Positions 1 through 7,250 of a stretch of DNA of 14,211 bases are shown one piece after another. Source of the DNA: Asaia bogorensis. Its GTDB lineage: Bacteria; Pseudomonadota; Alphaproteobacteria; Acetobacterales; Acetobacteraceae. The stretch lies in assembly GCA_945886995.1 (NCBI GenBank), contig CAMCZJ010000064.1, forward strand, positions 1-14,211, read 5' to 3'. The stretch's first letter is position 1; every line of letters begins with the position of its first letter. The notes beneath the pieces are model-generated. The model had not been told where the DNA came from, did no database searches, and saw only the letters and a program-made list of their open reading frames with translations. A program made the translations under genes and the position numbers.

Positions 1-465
1 ACGATGGGCGAGGTGATGATGCGCGGCAATGTTGTCATGAAGGGCTATCTGAAGGACGCCGCCGCCACGCAATCCGCCTTTGCTGGCGGGTGGTTTCATA
101 CCGGCGACCTAGCGGTGAAATATCCAGATGGGTATATTCAGCTCAAGGATCGGTCGAAGGATATCATCATCTCGGGTGGGGAAAACATCAGCAGCATTGA
201 AGTGGAAGATGCGCTCTATAAGCATCCCTCCGTTGCCGTGGTGGCGGTGGTGGCGAAGCCCGATGAAAAATGGGGTGAAACGCCCTGCGCCTTTGTGGAA
301 TTGAAGCCCGGCATGACGGCAACGCCTGAGGAGTTGATCAATTTCGCGCGCCAGCATTTGGCCGCCTTCAAGCTGCCACGCCATATTGTGTTTGCGGAAT
401 TGCCGAAGACCTCGACAGGCAAGATCCAAAAGCATGTGCTGCGCGCGCAAGCGCGGGCGCAGTAG
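1..465 (+). CDS. Acyl-CoA synthetase (AMP-forming), C-terminal part, partial at 5' end
   Basis: This is the last ~154 residues of an ANL-superfamily acyl-CoA ligase, which activates a carboxylic acid with ATP to an acyl-adenylate and then transfers it to CoA. The frame is open to base 1, so the N-terminal adenylation domain with the P-loop lies outside the window. Counting from the ATG at base 4, one sees GWFHTGD at 29-35 with its ATP-ribose-binding Asp, the hinge and start of the C-terminal domain DRSKDIIISGGEN at 49-61, and the catalytic-lysine motif PKTSTGK at 134-140. The wording of these motifs resembles medium/long-chain fatty-acid and DmdB-like (3-methylmercaptopropionyl-CoA ligase) enzymes. 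The substrate cannot be read from this part. The stop lies 13 bp before the DapA-like gene, so the two are probably co-transcribed. Confidence 0.93.
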   Translation, partial: TMGEVMMRGNVVMKGYLKDAAATQSAFAGGWFHTGDLAVKYPDGYIQLKDRSKDIIISGGENISSIEVEDALYKHPSVAVVAVVAKPDEKWGETPCAFVELKPGMTATPEELINFARQHLAAFKLPRHIVFAELPKTSTGKIQKHVLRAQARAQ

Positions 466-478
466 GGAATAGCCGATC

Positions 479-1381
479 ATGCAGGAATTTCATGGGGTTT
501 TCCCCTATCTGGTTTCGCCCGTTGCCCCCGATGGTACGGTGCTGGAAGCGGAATTGCGCCGGCTGGTGGATCATTTGATCGCATCCGGCGTGCATGGGCT
601 GACGCCCTTGGGCAGCACAGGTGAATTCGCCTATCTGGATTTGGCGCAACGGCGGCGGATTGTGCAAATCGTCGTGTCCCAAACTGCGGGCCGCGTGCCA
701 GTGGTGGCGGGTGTCGCCGCGACCACGATTGCCGATGCGGAACGCCAGGCGCGCGATTACGCGGCGATTGGGGCGGATGGTATCCTGGCGATTTTGGAAG
801 CCTATTTCCCGTTGAATGATGCGGCGGTGATCTCATACTTCACCGCCATTGCGGATGCCACCGAATTGCCGACGGTGCTTTACACCAATCCGAATTTTCA
901 GCGTTCTGATCTTTCGCTGCCGGCGATTGAAAAGCTTTCGCACCATCCGCGCATTTGCCTGATCAAGGATGCCTCGACCAATACCGGGCGCTTGCTTTCC
1001 ATCCTGAACCGTACGGAAGGGCGCATCGGTGTTTTTGCGGCTTCCGCCCATATTCCGGCGGCGGTGATGATGATTGGCGGCAAGGGTTGGATGGCGGGGC
1101 CGGCTTGCGCCATTCCGCGCGAAAGCGTGCGGCTTTATGAGCTTTGCCGCGCCGGGCATTGGGATGCGGCCATGGCGCTGCAACGCGCGCTGTGGCGCGT
1201 GAATGAATTGTTTGCGGCGCATTCCCTCGCTGCCTGCATCAAGGGTGCCTTGCAAATCCAAGGTTTTGCTGTTGGTGATCCTATATTGCCGCAAGCGCCA
1301 CTTTCGCCCGAAGGGCGCGTTGCCGTGGAAGCCGCGCTCAAGCTGGCGGCGGAAGCGCTCGCAGCATCGCCCGAAATCTGA
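479..1381 (+). CDS. DapA-superfamily (class I aldolase/lyase) protein, probably not true DHDPS
   Basis: A 300-residue protein of the dihydrodipicolinate synthase / N-acetylneuraminate lyase superfamily: cytosolic TIM-barrel enzymes that form a Schiff base between a lysine and a 2-oxoacid, usually pyruvate. Visible are the carboxylate-binding loop GSTGE (45-49), the catalytic Tyr135 in LYTNPN and the Schiff-base Lys163 in LIKDAS, all at the usual spacing. Length matches the family (~290-300). By eye, E. coli DapA Arg138, which binds the aspartate-semialdehyde carboxylate, aligns with Phe140, and Tyr107 of the triad aligns with Phe110. Genomic context (acyl-CoA ligase upstream, MFS exporter downstream) also argues against lysine biosynthesis. 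The true reaction could be a 2-oxoacid aldolase or dehydratase. The ATG at 479 is 13 bp after the previous stop. Confidence 0.9.
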   Translation: MQEFHGVFPYLVSPVAPDGTVLEAELRRLVDHLIASGVHGLTPLGSTGEFAYLDLAQRRRIVQIVVSQTAGRVPVVAGVAATTIADAERQARDYAAIGADGILAILEAYFPLNDAAVISYFTAIADATELPTVLYTNPNFQRSDLSLPAIEKLSHHPRICLIKDASTNTGRLLSILNRTEGRIGVFAASAHIPAAVMMIGGKGWMAGPACAIPRESVRLYELCRAGHWDAAMALQRALWRVNELFAAHSLAACIKGALQIQGFAVGDPILPQAPLSPEGRVAVEAALKLAAEALAASPEI

Positions 1382-1385
1382 GGGC

Positions 1386-2558
1386 GTGAGCATTCCGCAA
1401 AAGCGCCTGCCCTTCATCCTGGGCGCCATGGCGGCCATTGGGCCGTTTTCGATTGATATGTATCTGCCCGCGCTTCCGATGCTGGGCCAGGCGCTCGGCA
1501 CCACGGCGGGGGCGGCTCAGGCGAGCCTTGCGGTGTTTTTCCTTGGCATGGCGCTTGGGCAGATCTTTTACGGGCCAATCGCGGATCGCTATGGCAGGCG
1601 CCTGCCGCTATTCATCGGGCTTGGCGTTTACACGGTAGCGTCGCTGATTTGTGCGCTTGCGCCCAATATCGAAAGCCTTATCGCCGCGCGGCTGATGCAG
1701 GCGCTTGGCGGTTGCACCGGCATGGTGATTTCCCGCGCGGTGGTGCGCGATGTTGCGGATGAACGTGGCGCGATACGGCTGATGGCGAAGTTGATGCTGG
1801 TGATGGGTGTGGCGCCCATCATCGCACCCATTATCGGCGGCGCGCTTTTGGGTGTGATAGGCTGGCGCGGGATATTCCTGTGTCTTGCGGCTTACGGCGC
1901 GATTTTGCTGTTGGTGATTGCGCTTTTCCTGCCTGAGACTCTACCCGCCGAACGCCGCCGGCGTGATGGCTTGCGCCAGGTTCTTGGCGTCTGGCGGCGC
2001 TTATTGGGTGATGGCCATTTCATGGGGCACGCGCTTGCAGGTGGCCTCGTGATCGGGGGTATGTTCGCCTATATTACTGGTTCGCCTTTCGTGTTCATGG
2101 GTTTGCATGGCCTGCGGCCAGAAGAATATGGCTTCTACTTCGGCGCCAATGCCATTGGGATTATGCTGGCAGGGCAAATCACTGCACGGCTCGTGGATCG
2201 TGTGCCACCTGCGCGGATGCTCAACATTGCAGTCAGTGTCAGTGCTTTTTCAGGGCTGGCGCTGCTTGTTGTTACCACTACGGGGGTTGGGGGCTTTGCC
2301 GCGATTGTCGCCACACTTTTTGTTTATGTTTCCATGATCGGCGCAGTGATGCCACTGACTGCCGCCCGCGCCATGGCGCCGCATGGCGCGATTGCGGGCA
2401 ATGCTTCGGCCATGATGGGCACGCTGCAATTTGGCGCGGGTGCGTTGGCCGGTGTGGCGCTGGGCGCGCTGCAGGATGGTACCGCGCTGCCGATGGCCCT
2501 GGTGGTGGCGTTTTGCGGTGTGGGTGGCTGGGTGGTGCGGCGCTTATTGGTCAAGTAA
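1386..2558 (+). CDS. MFS transporter, Bcr/CflA drug-resistance exporter family
   Basis: An inner-membrane major facilitator of 390 residues, expected to have 12 transmembrane helices and to export small molecules by proton antiport. Signs of the Bcr/CflA (DHA1) group are GPFSIDMYLPALP in helix 1 (19-31), motif A GQIFYGPIADRYGRR after helix 2 (58-72), the RLMQALGGC...VVRD segment of helix 4 (102-122) and the helix 5 motif GVAPIIAPIIGG (141-152). The frame stays open upstream into the DapA-like gene, but the hydrophobic core begins right after a GTG at 1386, four bases past that gene's stop, and I take this as the start. No well-spaced Shine–Dalgarno is visible, so translation is probably coupled. 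The position suggests export of a metabolite or analogue linked to the two upstream enzymes, but Bcr/CflA substrates cannot be predicted. Confidence 0.92.
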   Translation: MSIPQKRLPFILGAMAAIGPFSIDMYLPALPMLGQALGTTAGAAQASLAVFFLGMALGQIFYGPIADRYGRRLPLFIGLGVYTVASLICALAPNIESLIAARLMQALGGCTGMVISRAVVRDVADERGAIRLMAKLMLVMGVAPIIAPIIGGALLGVIGWRGIFLCLAAYGAILLLVIALFLPETLPAERRRRDGLRQVLGVWRRLLGDGHFMGHALAGGLVIGGMFAYITGSPFVFMGLHGLRPEEYGFYFGANAIGIMLAGQITARLVDRVPPARMLNIAVSVSAFSGLALLVVTTTGVGGFAAIVATLFVYVSMIGAVMPLTAARAMAPHGAIAGNASAMMGTLQFGAGALAGVALGALQDGTALPMALVVAFCGVGGWVVRRLLVK

Positions 2559-2574
2559 GCGCCGCCTTACCGCT

Positions 2575-3339
2575 TCACGTCATTTTTTTGCCCAGCGTCC
2601 AACCACCATCCACCGTCAGCACCGCGCCCGTGGTGAAGGAGCTTTCTTCGCTCGCCAGGAACATCATGGCATTGGCCACTTCCTGGGTTTCACCTGACCG
2701 CCCCATGGCGTGAAGTTCTTGAATTTTCCGCGCGACATCCGCATCCTGGAAATAGCGTTCCGTCATCGGCGTGCGGATCACGCCCGGCGCCACCGCATTC
2801 ACGCGAATGCCACGCGGCGCCAATTCCATCGCCAACGCCTTGGTGAGCCCCACCACTGCATGCTTCGATGTCACGTAAGCCACGCGTTCCGGCGTGGCTA
2901 CTAACCCGAGCGTGGAGGCGATATTCACAATCCGCCCGGGCTTGCCCATCGCAATCAACCGCCGCGCAAAGGCTTGTGACGGCAGGAAGCTGCCGGTTAC
3001 ATTGATGCTCATGGTGCGCTGCCAATCCTCAAATGAAAGATCGAGCAGCGGGCTGATTTCACGCACGCCGGCGCAATTCGCCAGCACATCCAGCCGGCCA
3101 AGCACGGCCTCAGCACCCGTAATGAAATCACGCACCGCATCGGGCTTCACCACATCCAGCACAAAGGCATGGGCTTCGCCATCGCGCTTGCGGATATCCG
3201 CCGCGGTTGCTTCCACGGCGGCCTTATCAATATCGGCGATTGCCAGCCGCGCGCCTTCTTCAGCGAAGGCGATTGCCAGCTGTCGGCCAATGCCGCTGGC
3301 AGCACCTGTGATCAATACGCCTTGATCCTGGAACCTCAT
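2575..3339 (-). CDS. Short-chain dehydrogenase/reductase (classical SDR)
   Basis: A 254-residue classical SDR with a Rossmann fold, catalysing NAD(P)-dependent oxidation of an alcohol or reduction of a ketone in the cytosol. Motifs in order: cofactor loop TGAASGIG (11-18), Asp36 at the end of beta-2 (favours NAD over NADP), NCAG (88-91), and the catalytic tetrad Asn113, Ser142, Tyr155, Lys159 (YVTSK), followed by the PG-x-I-x-T motif (185-190). Length and motif spacing are normal. The start has a good ribosome-binding site (GGGAG about 7 bases upstream). It lies 18 bp downstream of the GMC oxidoreductase and probably shares its transcript. It converges with the MFS gene with only 16 bp between stops. 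Substrate unknown; many proteins of this type are annotated as 3-oxoacyl-ACP reductase (FabG-like) without proof. Confidence 0.93.
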   Translation of the reverse strand: MRFQDQGVLITGAASGIGRQLAIAFAEEGARLAIADIDKAAVEATAADIRKRDGEAHAFVLDVVKPDAVRDFITGAEAVLGRLDVLANCAGVREISPLLDLSFEDWQRTMSINVTGSFLPSQAFARRLIAMGKPGRIVNIASTLGLVATPERVAYVTSKHAVVGLTKALAMELAPRGIRVNAVAPGVIRTPMTERYFQDADVARKIQELHAMGRSGETQEVANAMMFLASEESSFTTGAVLTVDGGWTLGKKMT

Positions 3340-3357
3340 CTGCGTTCTCCCTGTATG

Positions 3358-4962
3358 TTATGCCGCGATCAAATCAGCGGCTTTTTCGGCAATCATATTG
3401 GTGGCGGCATAGGTATTGCCGGAAACCATGGTGGGCATGCAGGAAGCGTCCGCAACACGCAGCCCCTCAAGCCCAATCACCTTCATGGAAGCAGGGTCCA
3501 CCACCGCCATGGGATCAATCCCCATTTTGCAGGACCCGATCGGGTGATAGGTGGTGGAACCCGTCGCCCGCGCATGGGCCAGCCATTCATCATCGGTCTG
3601 CACCGAAGCGCCCGGGAAATTCTCGGCAATCACGTAATCTGCCAAGGGGCGCGTATGCAGCAATTGCCGCATGTATTTCATCGCCGCCACCAAGGCGTCG
3701 CGGTCCATTTGCGCTTGCAAGTAATTCGGCTGGATTTCCGGTTTTGCGCGCGGATCCGCCGAAAGCGCCTTCAGCCAGCCCTTGCTTTCGGGGCGGAGTT
3801 GCGAACAGCCAAGCGTCATGCCCGCCCGCGTATCCAAATCTGTCACGCCATAACGCCCGGTCGGGTAACTGGCCGGCGCGAAGTAAAGCTGCATGTCCGG
3901 TGTTGCCAAGCCTTCACGCGTTTTCATATAGCCGCCGGCATGGCTTGGGCTTGCCGTCAGCAAGCCCTTGCGCGTGAAGGCATAGCGCAGCACCTCAATC
4001 GCCAAACGCACACCGCGTGATCGTTCATTGAGCGAACCCGCCCCTTTCACCAACGCGGAAACCCGGGTGGCGTAATGGTCGCGCAGATTCTTGCCGACCC
4101 CTGGCAGCGCATGGACAACATCAACGCCAATACCAGACAACCATTCCGGATCACCAATGCCCGAGATTTGCAAAAGCTGCGGCGTATTGATCGCACCACC
4201 CGCAAGGATCACATCGCGCCGCGCGCGGATGGTGATGGGGGCACTGCCTTCCTGCGTATAGCGAATGCCAATCGCGCGCTTGCCTTCAAAGACAATCGCT
4301 TCCGCCAAGGCGCGCTGGATCAGCTTCAGATTGGGCCGCGACAGGGCAGGGCGGAGGTAAGCATCAGCCGGGCTCCAGCGCCGGCCACCGCGCATCATTT
4401 GCTGATACAGGAAGGTACCTTCCTGATCGCCTGAATTGTAATCCGGCGTGCGCTTCAGCCCCAGCGCTTCATTCGCTGCCATATAGGCTGCGGAAAGCTC
4501 ATGCGGGTCGCGCTGATCTTCGATGGAAAGCGGGCCGTTATTGCCGCGCACGGTGGGATCGCCGCCGCCATTGCCGCGGGTTTCCGCGCGCTTGAAATAG
4601 GGCAGCACATCATCCCAAGCCCAACCACGGCAGCCAAGCTGCGCCCACATATCATAATCGGCGGATTGGCCGCGCACATAAAGATGGCCATTGATGGAAC
4701 CCGAACCACCCAACACCTTGCCGCGCGGGAAGGGGATTTTTCGATTGTCAATGTAGGGGCCAGGTGCGGTTTCATAACCCCAATTCAGCTTCGGATTATA
4801 GACGGTTTTGTTGAAGCCGGCTGGGATTTTGATGAAGATGTTATTGTCCTTGCCGCCTGCTTCCAGAATGGCAACGCTATGCTTGCCCGAAGCCGTCAGC
4901 CGATTGGCCAGCACGCAACCTGCGGCACCTGCGCCGACAATCACATAGTCGAATTCTTCCAT
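3358..4962 (-). CDS. GMC-family FAD-dependent oxidoreductase (choline/alcohol dehydrogenase-like)
   Basis: A 534-residue glucose-methanol-choline oxidoreductase that uses FAD to oxidise a primary or secondary alcohol to an aldehyde or ketone. The N-terminal dinucleotide motif VGAGAAG (9-15) and Glu34 in LEAGG bind FAD. The first GMC signature is at 80-99 (RGKVLGGSGSINGHLYVRGQ) and the second at 256-270 (GAINTPQLLQISGIG). The active-site His473 lies in HPIGSCKMG, with the second active-site segment SGNTYAATN at 514-522. Length is typical of BetA/AlkJ-type dehydrogenases. No signal peptide is seen, so it is likely cytosolic or peripherally membrane-bound. The ATG has the ribosome-binding sequence AGGAAAGG three bases upstream. 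With the SDR 18 bp downstream it probably forms a two-gene alcohol-oxidising unit. Choline is not supported, as no betaine-aldehyde dehydrogenase or BetI is present. Confidence 0.94.
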   Translation of the reverse strand: MEEFDYVIVGAGAAGCVLANRLTASGKHSVAILEAGGKDNNIFIKIPAGFNKTVYNPKLNWGYETAPGPYIDNRKIPFPRGKVLGGSGSINGHLYVRGQSADYDMWAQLGCRGWAWDDVLPYFKRAETRGNGGGDPTVRGNNGPLSIEDQRDPHELSAAYMAANEALGLKRTPDYNSGDQEGTFLYQQMMRGGRRWSPADAYLRPALSRPNLKLIQRALAEAIVFEGKRAIGIRYTQEGSAPITIRARRDVILAGGAINTPQLLQISGIGDPEWLSGIGVDVVHALPGVGKNLRDHYATRVSALVKGAGSLNERSRGVRLAIEVLRYAFTRKGLLTASPSHAGGYMKTREGLATPDMQLYFAPASYPTGRYGVTDLDTRAGMTLGCSQLRPESKGWLKALSADPRAKPEIQPNYLQAQMDRDALVAAMKYMRQLLHTRPLADYVIAENFPGASVQTDDEWLAHARATGSTTYHPIGSCKMGIDPMAVVDPASMKVIGLEGLRVADASCMPTMVSGNTYAATNMIAEKAADLIAA

Positions 4963-5022
4963 GAACCTTTCCTCTGCATGATTTTGAGGAAGGCTAGGCC
5001 GGGTTTGCGCGATCGGGAAGGG

Positions 5023-5199
5023 CTAATCCTCTTCCTCTTCCGGCGTGACGGCGGCTGGAATCGCATAGGCTTCGGTCATCCATCGGCCCAAATCCACCTG
5101 CCGGCAACGGTCGGAACAAAAGGGGCGCTGGTCTGGCGCGGGGGCGCGGCCACAAACGGGGCAGCGCTGGCGACGCGGTTTTCTTTCAGTGTCAGTCAC
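5023..5199 (-). CDS. yacG: DNA gyrase inhibitor YacG (small zinc-binding protein)
   Basis: A 58-residue zinc-ribbon protein. YacG of E. coli binds GyrB and inhibits DNA gyrase. Four zinc-ligand cysteines are seen in CPVC and CSDRC, separated by RPF, followed by the conserved DLGRW and an acidic tail ending EEEED. I choose the GTG at 5199 rather than an upstream ATG at 5256, because GTG gives the family's usual ~60 residues, overlaps the end of the ribonuclease gene by 8 bp and has GAGGTG just upstream. The upstream extension (19 residues) is encoded inside the ribonuclease gene and does not look conserved. It is the last gene of the infA–maf–rng–yacG cluster. Confidence 0.93.
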   Translation of the reverse strand: MTDTERKPRRQRCPVCGRAPAPDQRPFCSDRCRQVDLGRWMTEAYAIPAAVTPEEEED

Positions 5200-6319
5200 G
5201 CGGCACCTCTCGTATCTGTGCTGTGCCTGATGCCACGCTCCGCAATTCCAGCCCATGCCCGGTGAGCGCGGCGTATTCTTCCAGGGCGCCTGGCAGGTCG
5301 CGCAAGGCCGCGATCACCTCCGGCCGCGCTTCCAGCATGAGGCGCTGAGCAGGGCGCGCCGCCGCATCACGCGCTGCCTGTCGCAAGGCGGCCAAGCCTT
5401 CCGCCAAGGGCGTGTGCAGGGTTTCGGCCAAGGGCGGGTGGATGCGGTCGCGCACTATCTCAAACAGCCCAAGCCCGGTAAGCCCGACAAGCCGTGCGAG
5501 CCTATCCGGCGCCAGCGCGGCACGGAGCGGTTCAAGCAAGGCCTGGCGACGCTTGGCGGAAAGCCCCGCCACATCCAGTAAAATCGCACCCGAGAGATTG
5601 CGCAGCCTGATCTGACGCGCAATTTCAGGCAAGGCTGTTTCGTTGAAGCGCGCCAGGGCATCGCCAGTGCCACCGCTATCCACATCAAGCGCCGTCAGCG
5701 CGCGTGTGGTCTGGATATGCAGCACGCCGCCGCCCGGCAAAGGCACGGCGCTTTCGGATAAGGCGGCGAATTCGCCCTCAATCTCCTCGTCGAACACCGC
5801 CCCATGCTGCGCCTGCACCCGATCACCGAGCACCGGGCGCAGCCGCGCCACAAGCGCTGCGCCGGCCACGCGAATCACAGCGTTGGGATAACGTGTGGCC
5901 AAGCGCTCTGCCGCGCATGGCCCGCGCGCCACCATCCGTGGTGCACCTTGCGGTGCGGCGGCAATCAGCGCGGCTTCCGCATCCGTCAGCAGGGCGGAAA
6001 GCCTTGGCCCCTTGCCCCCCTGCGCGGCGCGCGTCACGCGCAACCCCAAAATCTGCCCTTCCTGCACCGCCTGTTTGATCGGCTGGCGCGGCGCGCTGGC
6101 GGCGCTTTCGGGCAGGAAGCCCGTTTCATTGCCCGCCAGCGCCACAAAGGCGCCCGACATGGCAGCCGAGATCGCCACCACGCGCCCGCGCTGCAAATCC
6201 CCAACCCCATCAGGCCGCGCGGGGCGTTCCACCCAGGCTTCCGCCAGCCGGCCCGCCAGCAGCAGAGCGGTCCGAACCTCGCCCGGCGAGGCCTCGGCCA
6301 GGATCAGGGCTTCAGCCAC
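5192..6319 (-). CDS. rng: Ribonuclease E/G family protein, short form without zinc-link
   Basis: A 375-residue endoribonuclease of the RNase E/G family, which cuts single-stranded RNA in mRNA decay and rRNA maturation. Residues ~40-110 form a divergent S1-like RNA-binding region (GRVVAISAAMSGAFVALAG). The DNase I-like catalytic part contains ALTALDVDS (208-215) and LRNLSGAILLDVAGL (239-253). Against E. coli RNase E, Mg-binding Asp303 corresponds to Asp212 and Asp346 to Asp249; Asn305 is replaced by Asp214. The zinc-link CPxCxG and the small domain of RNase E are absent, so the protein is shorter than RNase G (489 residues). It begins with GTG, overlapping maf by 16 bp, and ends inside yacG. 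Short versions in this gene order are common in alphaproteobacteria; assignment to rng rather than rne rests on the lack of a long C-terminal scaffold. Confidence 0.88.
   Translation of the reverse strand: MAEALILAEASPGEVRTALLLAGRLAEAWVERPARPDGVGDLQRGRVVAISAAMSGAFVALAGNETGFLPESAASAPRQPIKQAVQEGQILGLRVTRAAQGGKGPRLSALLTDAEAALIAAAPQGAPRMVARGPCAAERLATRYPNAVIRVAGAALVARLRPVLGDRVQAQHGAVFDEEIEGEFAALSESAVPLPGGGVLHIQTTRALTALDVDSGGTGDALARFNETALPEIARQIRLRNLSGAILLDVAGLSAKRRQALLEPLRAALAPDRLARLVGLTGLGLFEIVRDRIHPPLAETLHTPLAEGLAALRQAARDAAARPAQRLMLEARPEVIAALRDLPGALEEYAALTGHGLELRSVASGTAQIREVPRD
5204..5209 (-). promoter_or_regulatory. Ribosome-binding site deciding the yacG start
   Basis: Read on the minus strand this is GAGGTG, four bases before the GTG at 5199. 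It lies within the last codons of the ribonuclease gene and supports the short form of YacG with translational coupling. Confidence 0.6.
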
Positions 6320-6891
6320 CCAATCCCCCGCAGCATTTGGGCGGTTTCAAACAAGGGCAGGCCGACCACATTGGAATGGCTGCCCGAGATGAAGCGCGTG
6401 AAAGCCTCTGCCCGGCCCTGGATGGCATAGGCGCCGGCCTTGCCCTGCCATTCGCCGGAAGCGATGTAGTCTTCCATCTGCGCTGCAGTCAGGCGCTGGA
6501 AGGTGACGTTGGTTTCGACCAGCCGCTGAACGCGCCGCCCATCCGGCAAAGCCAGCACCACGCCCGTGGTCACGCAATGCCGCCGGCCAGACAGCAGCGC
6601 GAGGCAATGCCGCGCCTCGGCCTCAGTCTCACCTTTTGGCAGGATGCGCCGGCCAACGCCCACCACCGTATCGGCAGCCAGGATCATTGCACCTTCAGCC
6701 AAGGGTACCGCCGCTTCCGCCTTGGCGAGCGAAAGCCGGGCGGCCAAGGCACGTGGCTTTTCGGCCTTCAAAGGCGTTTCATCAATATCGGTGGCAATCA
6801 CGTGCGCAGGCGTGATGCCTAGCCGCGCCAGCAAAACCAGGCGGCGGGGGCTGGCGCTCGCCAATACCAGCGGCAAGCGCGCGGCATCCAT
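6304..6891 (-). CDS. maf: Maf family nucleoside triphosphate pyrophosphatase (dTTP/UTP type)
   Basis: A 195-residue Maf/Ham1-fold enzyme that hydrolyses non-canonical or excess nucleoside triphosphates to monophosphates and pyrophosphate, a house-cleaning function; overproduction blocks septation in some bacteria. Motifs are LASASPRR (10-17), the DIDE segment (35-38), AADTVV with the catalytic Asp74, SGRRHCVTTGV (101-111), GKAGAYAIQG (150-159) and SNVVGLPLFET (173-183). The AGAYAIQG/VVGLPL wording fits the YhdE-like dTTPase/UTPase branch better than YceF (m7GTPase). It starts 10 bp after infA with no strong ribosome-binding site, which suggests coupling to infA, and overlaps the ribonuclease gene at its 3' end. 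Confidence 0.94.
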   Translation of the reverse strand: MDAARLPLVLASASPRRLVLLARLGITPAHVIATDIDETPLKAEKPRALAARLSLAKAEAAVPLAEGAMILAADTVVGVGRRILPKGETEAEARHCLALLSGRRHCVTTGVVLALPDGRRVQRLVETNVTFQRLTAAQMEDYIASGEWQGKAGAYAIQGRAEAFTRFISGSHSNVVGLPLFETAQMLRGIGWLKP

Positions 6892-6901
6892 GTGCGCTGC
6901 G

Positions 6902-7120
6902 TTACTTGAAGCGGAAGGTGATGCGGCCCTTGGTCAGATCATAGGGCGTCATTTCAACATTGACGCGATCCCCGGCCAGCACGCGAATGCGGTTCTTGCG
7001 CATCTTCCCGCTGGTATGCGCCAGGACCATGTGGTCATTATCGAGTTTCACGCGGAACATGGCGTTGGGCAGAAGCTCCACCACCTCTCCGCTGAACTCC
7101 ATCATATCTTCTTTGGGCAT
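6902..7120 (-). CDS. infA: Translation initiation factor IF-1
   Basis: A 72-residue single OB-fold protein nearly identical in pattern to known IF-1: PKED at the start, the FSGEVVELLPNAMFRVKLDN strand, ISGK-like TSGKMRKNRIRVLAGD, and TPYDLTKGRITFR at the C-terminus. It binds the ribosomal A site of the 30S subunit and assists IF-2/IF-3 in start-codon selection. Length is exactly that of the family. The start ATG has GAGG five bases upstream. It leads the infA–maf–rng–yacG cluster. Confidence 0.98.
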   Translation of the reverse strand: MPKEDMMEFSGEVVELLPNAMFRVKLDNDHMVLAHTSGKMRKNRIRVLAGDRVNVEMTPYDLTKGRITFRFK

Positions 7121-7129
7121 CGGGCCTCA

Positions 7130-7160
7130 ATTGTAGGGCGCAAAGCTCGCCCGGGTTCAA
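7130..7160 (-). promoter_or_regulatory. Candidate infA promoter
   Basis: On the minus strand, TTGAAC (7160-7155) and TACAAT (7135-7130) resemble sigma-70 -35 and -10 boxes, but the spacer is 19 bp and the -10 box is only ten bases from the start codon. Transcription would begin at or inside the ribosome-binding sequence, so either the mRNA is nearly leaderless or the true promoter lies further upstream. Confidence 0.25.
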
Positions 7161-7181
7161 GATTGGGGCGCAAAATGATCC

Positions 7182-7222
7182 CATGCCCCCGCCGGGTCAA
7201 GCGCGATCCCGGCACGGGCATG
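7182..7222 (-). terminator. Imperfect hairpin between scoB and infA, possible terminator
   Basis: Arms 7182-7196 and 7208-7222 pair at 13 of 15 positions around an 11-base loop, GC-rich, with CATG/CATG at the base. On the minus strand the hairpin is followed by GGATCATTTTG, so the T-run is short and six bases away. Its position, 29 bp after the scoB stop and before infA, fits a terminator or attenuating structure separating the two units. Confidence 0.4.
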
Positions 7223-7250
7223 ATTTTGGCCGCAAAACGGGGCGAAAGCG

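Noticed and set aside
1203..1385. N-terminal extension of the MFS protein into the DapA-like gene
   Set aside because: The extra 61 residues are Arg/Lys-rich, have no family match and would overlap the upstream gene by 179 bp. The GTG at 1386 gives a normal Bcr/CflA start.
2557..2589. Terminator between the convergent MFS and SDR genes (AAGCG/CGCTT with a T-run downstream)
   Set aside because: The stem has only five pairs, and the T-run encodes the SDR C-terminal lysines and is separated from the stem by seven bases.
3169..4020. Plus-strand reading frame (283 codons) across the SDR/GMC junction
   Set aside because: It runs antisense through two genes with clear catalytic motifs and has a His/Arg/Gly-rich product with no recognisable domain.
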